A stretch of 64,000 bases of DNA from Anaerolineaceae bacterium (GTDB lineage Bacteria; Chloroflexota; Anaerolineae; Anaerolineales; UBA11657), in assembly GCA_003569365.1 (NCBI GenBank), contig BGOS01000023.1:62001-126000 (forward strand). The letters are read 5' to 3'. Both the position numbers and the translations under genes were made by a program. Shown piece after piece: positions 10,022-17,349 of the stretch (positions within the stretch are counted from its first letter, which is position 1; each line of letters opens with the position of its first letter). The notes under the pieces are model-generated. The model saw only the letters and a list, made by a program, of their open reading frames with translations, searched no databases and was not told the origin of the DNA.

Positions 10022-10027
10022 ATTATA
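10022..10027 (-). promoter_or_regulatory. -10 box of a predicted leaderless promoter (DUF309 gene)
   Basis: TATAAT on the minus strand ends six bases before the ATG at 10015, so transcription would start at or next to the start codon. No good -35 box is visible. Confidence 0.6.
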
Positions 10028-10086
10028 CTGACGCACTGCATGTTAAAATTTATGTGCTCCAGTATTAGTTTGCAATTCAGATACCT

Positions 10087-11691
10087 ATGACTCCAGATGT
10101 GGCCGTGTTGCTGTTGATTGTTGGCGCTGCCGGCGTTTTGGCCGGGTTGCTGCCGGGCTTTCGTTTTGCCGGCGCGCTGGCAGCGCTGGCTGCGCTGCTG
10201 GCATTGGTGGCAGTGCTATTGATGGGCTTCTGGCTGCCCGCTGCAAGCACGGTTGCGCGCTGGCCGGGCGGGGTGCTGGTGCTGGCGGCCGAACCGCGCA
10301 CCTGGCTTTTTGCGCTGGCGTTTCTGGTTGTGTTGTTTGGCTTGCAACTGAGCGGTGCGGTGCGCAGTGGCGGCCGGCGCGTGGCTGTGCGCTGCTGCAG
10401 CTTGGTGCTCGCCGCGGCTGTTCTGGGCGTCATTTTTGCAGCCGACCTGCTGACGCTGGCGGTGGCGTGGGCGGCGGCGGACCTTGCCGAGTTTGCGCTG
10501 TGTTTGGCGGGTAGTGAAGCCGATCCGCAGAGCTCGGATGCTGTGACTGCGGGTGCGCTGCGGCTTGGCCTGAATCTGTCTGCGCTGGCAGCATTGACGG
10601 TGGCGGCGCTGGATGTGCCGCAAAGCGCCGGGCTGATGCTGGGCAGCGTGGCGTTGCCGGAGCGCACCACCGCTTGGCTGTGGATTGCGGTCGCGGTGCG
10701 ATTGCATTTGTTTCCGATGCAGCTGGTGATGCATGCGGGTGGCGGTGCGCGCCGCGGCCGGGCCGCATTGCTGCTGCTGGCGCCGCTGGCATGCACAACT
10801 GTGCTGCTGGCGGCATTGGCGGCGCATCCGCCAAGTGAAACAATTTCTGCCGTGCTAAGCGCGGCTGCGGTTGCATCAGCGTTAAGTGGCGCGTGGAAGT
10901 TCTATGCCGAGCCGGACGTGCTGCTGGCGCCGGGCAATTTGGGCTTGGCTTTTTCCGGGGTGAGCATGTTGGTGGCGCTGCACGCGGGCAGTGCGGCCGC
11001 GGCGGGCGTGATGCTGCTGAGTGTGACGGGCATGATCACGTGCGGGACACTCTTCGCGTATCTGGGTTTTGTGCGCAGTGATGCGGCATGGGTAGCGGCT
11101 CCGGTGTTGGCAGCTGCCATCATGGCCGGGCTGCCGCTTACAGTGGGGTTCGCTGCGCTGCGGACTGTGGCTGCGGGAATGCTGCGCAACGCAGCGCCAT
11201 TGTGGCTGCTTTTCTTTCTGATTGCTTTATGTTTCATGGCTGCGGGCATGCTGCGGCAGGCGCTGCGGCCGGGTGTGGCGCCAAACTGGAGCGAGCCGTT
11301 TGCGAGCACTGCATATCTTTTTGGGCTGGGTGCGCCGCTGGCTTTTGCGGTGGCGGTGGGCAGTGCGCCGGCGGCGCTGGGGCGCATGCTGGGCGAAGCG
11401 GAAGCTGGTGCGCGGCCAGCTTCGAATTTGCTGGCTGCCGGTTGTGCACTGCTGGTGAGCGGTGCTGCTCTTGGGCTTTGGCGTTTGCGGCCGGTGGTTG
11501 TGGAACGGGTGCGGCGCTGGCTGGTGCTCCCGGAGTTTCTGCGCTGGCAAACTGTTTACGCCGGTGTGTGGCAGGGATATCGCAGCACCGGGCGCGCACT
11601 GCGGGTGGCAGCCGCCGTGCTGGAAGGCGATGGCGGCGTGCTGTGGATGCTGGTGGGCGCACTGCTGGCGGGGCTGCTGGTGGAGCTTTAG
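10087..11691 (+). CDS. Divergent antiporter-like (NuoL/M/N family) membrane subunit
   Basis: The 534-residue protein is almost entirely hydrophobic, with about 14 transmembrane segments, and is first in a three-gene cluster whose last member clearly belongs to the proton-conducting transporter family of complex I, Mrp antiporters and hydrogenase-4. WLWIAVAVRLHLFPMQL corresponds by position to the TM7 region, which in the family reads like KxxxxPxHxWLP; here an Arg takes the place of the Lys and the His is a Gln. LAVAWAAADLAEF may hold the TM5 acidic residue. Family membership is an inference from context and hydrophobic pattern. No ribosome-binding site is visible. Confidence 0.6.
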   Translation: MTPDVAVLLLIVGAAGVLAGLLPGFRFAGALAALAALLALVAVLLMGFWLPAASTVARWPGGVLVLAAEPRTWLFALAFLVVLFGLQLSGAVRSGGRRVAVRCCSLVLAAAVLGVIFAADLLTLAVAWAAADLAEFALCLAGSEADPQSSDAVTAGALRLGLNLSALAALTVAALDVPQSAGLMLGSVALPERTTAWLWIAVAVRLHLFPMQLVMHAGGGARRGRAALLLLAPLACTTVLLAALAAHPPSETISAVLSAAAVASALSGAWKFYAEPDVLLAPGNLGLAFSGVSMLVALHAGSAAAAGVMLLSVTGMITCGTLFAYLGFVRSDAAWVAAPVLAAAIMAGLPLTVGFAALRTVAAGMLRNAAPLWLLFFLIALCFMAAGMLRQALRPGVAPNWSEPFASTAYLFGLGAPLAFAVAVGSAPAALGRMLGEAEAGARPASNLLAAGCALLVSGAALGLWRLRPVVVERVRRWLVLPEFLRWQTVYAGVWQGYRSTGRALRVAAAVLEGDGGVLWMLVGALLAGLLVEL

Positions 11692-11693
11692 TT

Positions 11694-12359
11694 TTGCCAA
11701 CTTTTGCAGAACTGGTGGCGCGCTTGGGCACGCTGGCAATTTTGCCGGCGCTGGCCGGCGTAGGCCTGACCCTGATCACGCTTGTGCTGCTCGATGAACG
11801 GCGCTTGGTGATCGGCGCCTTTGCAATCCAATCCGTGTTTGTGGGCTTGCTGCATACGCGCGTGCTGGCAGCGCAACTGGCGGGCATCAAGATGCTGGTG
11901 GGACTGCTGGCAGCGTTGGTGCTGTATACAACCGCGCATCAATGTGCGCTGCTGGATATTGCTGCCGGAGTGCAGCCGGGTGCGGGCGGGTGGCGCGACT
12001 CTGGAGTTCTGCGGCGGCTGCCGTTCCGGGTGTTCGCTGCCATTCTGGCGATGGTGCTGGGGGCGCAGCTGTACGGGCGCATGGTGCCGGCGGTGCCGGG
12101 GATTGAGGCGCCCGTGCTGCAGGCCGCAGCGCTGCTGGTGTGCCTAGGGCTGCTGAGCGTGGGTCTTACGAGCGAGCCGCTGAAGACCGGCTGCGGGCTG
12201 CTCAGTATTCTGCAGGGCTTTGGAATTTTTTACGCTGCGGTTGAGCCGGCGCTGGCGGTTATCTGGATGATGGCGGCGGTGGATCTGGCGGTGGCGGTGG
12301 CGGTGAGTTATCTGGCGCGCATTCAACCGGCCCCTGAGCTGGACGGCAGTGCTGCATGA
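11694..12359 (+). CDS. HyfE/NuoK-like membrane subunit
   Basis: The start is a TTG at 11694, three bases after the preceding gene, and the TGA overlaps the next gene's ATG (ATGA). The 221-residue product has about six to seven transmembrane helices. GLTLITLVLLDERRLVIGAFAIQSVFVG and GCGLLSILQGFGIFYAAVEPALAVIWMMAAVDL recall hydrogenase-4 component E and NuoK in length, helix pattern and position before a NuoN-like gene. The identity is inferred from these features. With its neighbours it would form a three-subunit membrane module; no NADH dehydrogenase or hydrogenase catalytic subunit is nearby. Confidence 0.55.
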   Translation: MPTFAELVARLGTLAILPALAGVGLTLITLVLLDERRLVIGAFAIQSVFVGLLHTRVLAAQLAGIKMLVGLLAALVLYTTAHQCALLDIAAGVQPGAGGWRDSGVLRRLPFRVFAAILAMVLGAQLYGRMVPAVPGIEAPVLQAAALLVCLGLLSVGLTSEPLKTGCGLLSILQGFGIFYAAVEPALAVIWMMAAVDLAVAVAVSYLARIQPAPELDGSAA

Positions 12360-13756
12360 GTGTGCCGTTGTTGTTTATGGCTGCGCCGGTGGCGGCGGCG
12401 GCGCTGTGCGCACTGCTGTATCGCTGGAGCTGGCTGCAAAGTGTGCTGGCTTGCCTGACGGTTTTGCTGTTGGCGCTGCTGGCGCTGCAGATTCCGCTCG
12501 ATGAACTGGCGGTGGTGGGCGGCAGCGATGTGCGCTTGAGTGCGACCTTCAATATCTTCGGGCGCGCGTTTGTGTTTGCAGTGGAAGACCGGCCGGTGCT
12601 GATTTTTTATTTTATGGCGGCGCTGCCGTTTTTTATGTGCGGACTGGACGGGCGGCTGACGGGCAGCTTTGTGCCGGCTGCGCTGCTCTTGCTGCCGTTG
12701 CTGGCAGCCACAATCTTTGTGCAGCCGCTGCTTTTCGCAGCATTGTTTTTGGAGCTGAGTGCTGCGCTGGCTGTGCTGCTGCTGGCGGATGGCGCGCATC
12801 GCGCAGCGCGTGGCGCGCTGCGGCTGCTGGTCACGGTAACGCTGGGCGTGCCGTTCATCTTGCTGGCGGGCTGGCAGCTGGAGCTGGCGGGTTCCGGGCC
12901 GGAGAGCACGCAGTTTTTGACGCAGGCGGGTTGGGCGTTATGTGCCGGCTTCGCCATCTTGCTGGCTGCTGTTCCCTTTCATGGCTGGATGCCAGCGGTG
13001 GGGCAAGAAGCCCCCGCGGTAGCGGCTGCGTTTCTGTGGGCACTTTTTCCAGCAGCGGTGCTTTTATTTTTGCTGGATGCGCTGGCGCAATTTGACTGGC
13101 TGCGCAACACGGAGCTGCTGTTTGCAATGCTGCGCATTGCGGGCACGGGCCTGATTGTGGTGTGCGGGGCGCTGGCATTTGCGCAGCGCAACTGGGGCCG
13201 GCTGGCGGGCTATGCAGTGCTGGTGGAGTGGGGTGCAATCCTGCTGGCGGTTGGCATGCGCACGCCGGCGGCGCTGGTGGCTGCGGCTGCGCTGCTGGTG
13301 ATGCGCGTGCCGGCGCTGGCCGTGTGGGCCGTGGGGGTGGGTGCGCTGGCCCGGGCCGGCGACGCGGATCTGGAAAGCTTGCGCGGCCGCGCACATGCGC
13401 AGCCGCTTGCAACGCTGGCGGCACTGGCTGGCGGCCTCTCGCTTGCAGGCTTGCCGCTGACGGCGGGTTTTGCGGTGCGCTGGACCGTGCTGCGGATGCT
13501 TGTAGCAGACGAGTTTTGGCTGGCTGCTGCGCTGGTACTGGCCGGGCTGGGAGTGCTGGTTGCCCACGTGCGCCTGCTGCGGGCGCTGTTTGAGCCGGCA
13601 CCCCAACCACCGCCTGAGACCGAACCAGAGAGCGCTGTGCTGGCGGGGCTGGCGCTGCTGGGCGCGGGTGCCGTGCTGGCGCTTGGACTCAACCCCCAAT
13701 GGTTGGTGCCGGCCGCCACGCGCATGGTGGAGGCGCTGGCCGGCAAATTGGGTTGA
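12356..13756 (+). CDS. NuoN/MrpD-like proton-conducting membrane subunit
   Basis: This 466-residue protein with about 12-13 transmembrane helices carries the family's best-conserved stretch, GFAILLAAVPFHGWMPAVG followed by EAPAVAAAFLWALFPAAVLL. In NuoN and relatives the matching segment reads GFAFKLAAVPFH; the Lys that is central to proton transfer is replaced by Leu. The TM5-type Glu may be kept (LFLELSAALAVLLL). The gene overlaps the previous one by four bases. A transporter or assembly role is likely, but canonical proton pumping is doubtful given the missing Lys. It is convergent with the glycosyltransferase that ends at 13770. Confidence 0.75.
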   Translation: MSVPLLFMAAPVAAAALCALLYRWSWLQSVLACLTVLLLALLALQIPLDELAVVGGSDVRLSATFNIFGRAFVFAVEDRPVLIFYFMAALPFFMCGLDGRLTGSFVPAALLLLPLLAATIFVQPLLFAALFLELSAALAVLLLADGAHRAARGALRLLVTVTLGVPFILLAGWQLELAGSGPESTQFLTQAGWALCAGFAILLAAVPFHGWMPAVGQEAPAVAAAFLWALFPAAVLLFLLDALAQFDWLRNTELLFAMLRIAGTGLIVVCGALAFAQRNWGRLAGYAVLVEWGAILLAVGMRTPAALVAAAALLVMRVPALAVWAVGVGALARAGDADLESLRGRAHAQPLATLAALAGGLSLAGLPLTAGFAVRWTVLRMLVADEFWLAAALVLAGLGVLVAHVRLLRALFEPAPQPPPETEPESAVLAGLALLGAGAVLALGLNPQWLVPAATRMVEALAGKLG

Positions 13757-13769
13757 AGCAATGCGCGCT

Positions 13770-14990
13770 TTAGAGCAGGGGCGTTGAGTAGACGGCCTCC
13801 AGCGCGGGCAGGATGGTGCTCCAGTCATGCTTTTGGGACACGAACGTCCGGGCTGCACTGCACAAAGCGTTGCGCTGAGCCGGGTTTTGCAATAGTTGGA
13901 TGATTGCATCCGCCATCGCGGTGGGGGAGTCGCCGATCATTAACTCGCGCTGGTGGCTTACCTCAAAGCCGGCAGCGCCGATTTGTGTGGCCACCACTGC
14001 GCGCCCTTGCGCCATTGCTTCCATTATTTTGAAGCGCGTGCCGCCACCCATGCGCAGCGGCACCACATAAACGCTGGCCGCAGCCATGCATTGGCGCATG
14101 TCTGGCAGTTCACCAGTGACGCGCACGCCGGCATTGCCGGCCAGGCGCTGTACCGCCGGCGCCGGGTCGCGCCCGGCCACCACAAACTCAGCGCCCGGCA
14201 CTGCGCGCTGCACAAGCGGCAGCACTTCAGCAGCAAACCACAACACCCCATCCACATTCGGGCGGTAATCCATCTTGCCGGTAAATAGCAGCTGCGGCTT
14301 TTGTGTTTCCATGGTTGCGGGCAGCTGCGGGTAATCGCGGAGCCAAATGCCATTGGGCACAAGCACCGGCTGCGCTCCAGTGCAGAGCGCCTGCAGTGCG
14401 ATTCGGTCGGCTGCGGAGACGCACGTGATGGCATCCGCGCTGCTGCAAACAGCGCGCTCAAAGCGCTGCAGGCGCGGCAGCTGCGCGCGCGAGTAGGCCG
14501 TTGCCAGCCAGCGCGTGGGATTGTCCCGTTCTGCCGCCACCACACTTTTCTGCAGCATGGTTTCTGCATTGTGCGCGTCGTAAATAATGCGCGCAGCCGG
14601 GCGGCGCTGCTTGTAGGCGCGCAGCACCGGCATGTAGCATCCCAGTTCAAGGCCTTCCATCTGAACAACATCGTAGTCATTGGCTGCCAACAGTGTTCGC
14701 AAGTGGTGCGCATACAAAGATGAATTCAAGCGCCGCGCCAAATCCGGCTGTGTGGAGAGCGCCAAGGTTGCAAGGCGCGCAAATGCGCTGCGCGCCGGCT
14801 GCGGCACAAGTACAACGCGCTCGCACGCGGCCAGCAGTTCGGGTGCAGCCGTGGCTGCAGTGTGCGCAAATGAAAGCAGCGTGATGCGGTGCCGCGGCGC
14901 AAGCCCGGAGATGATGCCCCAGTTGCGCAGCGCAGTGCCTTGCATCGGCGGGTACGGCAGGCCGGGCGTGAGCAGCAGCAGCTTAGCCAT
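13770..14990 (-). CDS. GT4-family glycosyltransferase
   Basis: The 406-residue product fits a GT-B fold family 4 enzyme, which transfers sugar from an activated donor to a glycan or lipid. The N-terminal half begins LLLLTPGLPYPPMQGTALRN and contains YDAHNAET. The C-terminal half has LLFTGKMDYRPNVDGV, VVPLRMGGGTRFKIMEAMA and GRAVVATQIGAAGF, the nucleotide-sugar binding region with the conserved Glu of the EAMA segment. The gene overlaps the upstream glycosyltransferase by eight bases (14983-14990), so both are co-transcribed. Donor and acceptor cannot be read from sequence. Confidence 0.88.
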   Translation of the reverse strand: MAKLLLLTPGLPYPPMQGTALRNWGIISGLAPRHRITLLSFAHTAATAAPELLAACERVVLVPQPARSAFARLATLALSTQPDLARRLNSSLYAHHLRTLLAANDYDVVQMEGLELGCYMPVLRAYKQRRPAARIIYDAHNAETMLQKSVVAAERDNPTRWLATAYSRAQLPRLQRFERAVCSSADAITCVSAADRIALQALCTGAQPVLVPNGIWLRDYPQLPATMETQKPQLLFTGKMDYRPNVDGVLWFAAEVLPLVQRAVPGAEFVVAGRDPAPAVQRLAGNAGVRVTGELPDMRQCMAAASVYVVPLRMGGGTRFKIMEAMAQGRAVVATQIGAAGFEVSHQRELMIGDSPTAMADAIIQLLQNPAQRNALCSAARTFVSQKHDWSTILPALEAVYSTPLL

Positions 14991-16089
14991 GCAGCACCGA
15001 GTTATAGACGCGCAGTGTTTCCCGGCAGCAGCGCTCCCAGCTAAAGTCCGCAGCCCGCTTCAGGCCTGCAGCGCGCTTTTCAGCGCGCAGTGCCGAGTCG
15101 CTGAGTGCGCGCTGCATCGCGTCTGCAATCGAGGCATCATCATCTGGCGCGCAGCTGATGGCTGCGCCGCCGGCGATCTCGGGCAGCGAGCCGCGGTCGG
15201 AAATTACCACGGGAGTGCCGCAGGCCATTGCCTCAAGCACTGGCAGGCCGAAGCCCTCATAATGCGATGGCAGTGCAAGCACGCTTGCGCCGGTATACAG
15301 TGCCGGCAAATCTGCTGCCGGAAAGTCGGGGCGCAGCAGTAAATGATTTTGCAGGTGCAGCGCTGCGGCTTGGGTTTTCAATTCCGGCTGCAGCCAGCCG
15401 CTGTTACCTGCCAGCACCAGTGCCGGCGCGTCCGGTAGTTGCTGGCGCACAAGTGCATAAGCGCGCAGCAGCGCTGGTAGATTCTTGCGCGGTTCAAAGG
15501 TGCCCACAAACAGTAAATACTCTTCCGGCAGCGCATGGCGGCTGCGCATCGCAGTAACAACTTGCGGTGGCTGCGGTGCAAAATGCGGGTCCTGCGCCAG
15601 ATGCACGGTGTGCACGACTGCGCCCGGCACCGGCAGCCGTTGCAGGATATCTTGGCGGGTAGCTTCCGAGTCCGCGAGGATGGCGTGTGCGCCGCGCACT
15701 GATGCAGTGATCTGATTGTTGTAGTAGCGGCGGCTTTCAGCCGTGAGGAACTGCGGATAAATCAAGAAGGTGAGGTCATGAATTGTGATCACCGAGCGCC
15801 AGCCGGCTGCCCGCGGGCAAATGAAATCCGGCGAGTGCAGAAGCTGCGGCCGGTGCGGCCACAATTCGGCAGCCAAGGCCATCCGCTCCAAGCGGTGATG
15901 CGCGGGCGTCCAGCAGCGCATGGAGCGCGCGCCGGGCGCTACGGGCAGCAACTCCGCGCGCCGCGCGTGCAGCATCAGGTAATCATTGGCGCTGTCTTGC
16001 AGTGGCAGCCGGGTCATCAAGGCGCGCACATAGCTGGCGATCCCGCCCTGCACGTAATACGGTAGGCGCGCATCAATTGCAATCCGCAT
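14983..16089 (-). CDS. GT4-family glycosyltransferase
   Basis: The 368-residue product begins MRIAIDARLPYYVQGGIASYV, typical of family 4 enzymes. It carries VITIHDLTFLIYPQFL, LLFVGTFEPRKNLPALLRAY, and LPSHYEGFGLPVLEAMACGTPVVISD with the EGFGLPxLE donor-binding motif. The start at 16089 is chosen because residues further upstream in the frame have no family match and a TTGACA-18-TATCAT promoter ends six bases before this ATG, predicting a leaderless transcript. It is the first gene of a two-gene glycosyltransferase operon, probably for exopolysaccharide or surface glycan. Confidence 0.9.
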   Translation of the reverse strand: MRIAIDARLPYYVQGGIASYVRALMTRLPLQDSANDYLMLHARRAELLPVAPGARSMRCWTPAHHRLERMALAAELWPHRPQLLHSPDFICPRAAGWRSVITIHDLTFLIYPQFLTAESRRYYNNQITASVRGAHAILADSEATRQDILQRLPVPGAVVHTVHLAQDPHFAPQPPQVVTAMRSRHALPEEYLLFVGTFEPRKNLPALLRAYALVRQQLPDAPALVLAGNSGWLQPELKTQAAALHLQNHLLLRPDFPAADLPALYTGASVLALPSHYEGFGLPVLEAMACGTPVVISDRGSLPEIAGGAAISCAPDDDASIADAMQRALSDSALRAEKRAAGLKRAADFSWERCCRETLRVYNSVLHG

Positions 16090-16095
16090 GGCAGC

Positions 16096-16125
16096 ATGAT
16101 AGCCGTTGCGCTGCAGGCGTGTCAA
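16096..16125 (-). promoter_or_regulatory. Sigma70-type promoter for the glycosyltransferase pair
   Basis: On the minus strand TTGACA (16125-16120), an 18-base spacer and TATCAT (16101-16096) are followed after six bases by the ATG at 16089. The transcript would begin at about the start codon. Confidence 0.75.
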
Positions 16126-16130
16126 CACGC
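16117..16130. promoter_or_regulatory. Candidate operator palindrome
   Basis: GCGTGTCAACACGC has two perfect six-base arms around a two-base centre. It covers the -35 box of the glycosyltransferase promoter and lies 19 bases upstream of the -10 box of the divergent coiled-coil gene. A repressor site is possible; this is inferred from position only. Confidence 0.35.
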
Positions 16131-16148
16131 GCGCAGAAATTGCGAATG

Positions 16149-16154
16149 TATAAT
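16149..16154 (+). promoter_or_regulatory. -10 box of a predicted leaderless promoter (coiled-coil gene)
   Basis: TATAAT ends seven bases before ATG 16162 and there is no Shine-Dalgarno sequence. No good -35 box is visible at normal spacing. Confidence 0.55.
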
Positions 16155-16161
16155 GCCAAAC

Positions 16162-17337
16162 ATGCCCGAGGTTCAAGCAAGCAATGCGGTGGAATGGCTG
16201 GAAGAGCAGCGCGTGAAGGACCGCAAGCTGCTGGCAGCAATGCACGAGCAGCTTGCCGGACTGGAGACGGCGCAGCGCCAGTTGCTGGCGCGGGTGGCGG
16301 AGTTTGAGGCGGATCTGCAGAAAGCGCGCGCCGCTGCCGTGCAGTCCACCAAGGTGCCGGAACTGCTGGACCAATTGCGCGTCGAGATCGGCCAGATTCT
16401 AGATGGTGTGGAGCAACGCCGCAGCAAGGCGGAGCGCGAAAGCGAGAAGCACCGGCTGCAGGATCGCGATCTTGTAAACGGCCAGCTGGCAGACCTTTTA
16501 AAACGCGTGGAAGCGCTGCGCGTGACGGATGAGCTAGCCGCTCGCAAAGAAGGCGAGATGCGCCTGTTTCAAATGGCCGGTGACATACGCCAGCGCCTTG
16601 ATGTTGTTGTGCGCGGCGATGGCGAGCGCACGGCTGCGCTGGCTAGCATTCAGGAGCAGCGCCGCCAGGACTCAAAGCGCATGACGGACATGTACAGCGA
16701 GCTGCAGCAAGCGCGGCGCCGGGTGGATGACCTGAAGGCGCGCGCCGACGTGATGCAGGATGTGTCCGTGCGCAGCGACGCGCGCGTGGGCGAGATGCTT
16801 GGCCTCGAAACTGACCGGCACACCAAGCAGGCCGCGTGGCTGGAGCAGCAAAATCTGCTTCAACTGGAGCGCGAACGGGCTGCGCGCGAGGCGCATGCAG
16901 CGCTGGGCGGCTTTGAAGCACTGGTGCGCGAGTTCAGCCAGCGCATGGATATCTACGCCGAGTCGCACCGCGAAATGCAGCGCACTGCGCAGTCCTTTGG
17001 CGACCAGACCGCGCGGCTGGACCGCGCAATGGTGGAGGCGCGCGAGGCGCAGCGCCTGCTCACCGACCGCATGCTGGAGGAGTGGAATGAGTTTGTGGCT
17101 GCTGACCAGCGCAAGTGGAACGCACACCTTTTGAATCGTGATGAGCAATGGCGCGAGCATCTCAACCGCCATAGCGGAGAGCTGGCGCGGCTGGCAGTGG
17201 TGGAGCAGGGCGCAAAGGATGCCGCCGACCTGTTGCGCGCCTTGCAAAAGACTGACCAGACGCGGCTCAAATCACTGATCGACATTCTTCAGGAGGCAAT
17301 GTCCGCATACGAGCAACCGCAAACTCGCGTGCGCTGA
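16162..17337 (+). CDS. Coiled-coil protein of unknown function
   Basis: From ATG 16162 the product is 391 residues, highly charged and almost entirely helical, with long heptad-like runs (EWLEEQRVKDRKLLAAMHEQ, then many Glu/Gln/Arg/Leu repeats) and no signal peptide or membrane segment. I recognise no catalytic motif. ATG 16162 is preferred over upstream starts at 16096 and 16153 because the latter overlap the -10 box. selB follows after 12 bases and may be co-transcribed. A structural or scaffolding role in the cytoplasm is possible but not demonstrable from the sequence. Confidence 0.75.
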   Translation: MPEVQASNAVEWLEEQRVKDRKLLAAMHEQLAGLETAQRQLLARVAEFEADLQKARAAAVQSTKVPELLDQLRVEIGQILDGVEQRRSKAERESEKHRLQDRDLVNGQLADLLKRVEALRVTDELAARKEGEMRLFQMAGDIRQRLDVVVRGDGERTAALASIQEQRRQDSKRMTDMYSELQQARRRVDDLKARADVMQDVSVRSDARVGEMLGLETDRHTKQAAWLEQQNLLQLERERAAREAHAALGGFEALVREFSQRMDIYAESHREMQRTAQSFGDQTARLDRAMVEAREAQRLLTDRMLEEWNEFVAADQRKWNAHLLNRDEQWREHLNRHSGELARLAVVEQGAKDAADLLRALQKTDQTRLKSLIDILQEAMSAYEQPQTRVR

Positions 17338-17349
17338 GCCGGCGCGCCA

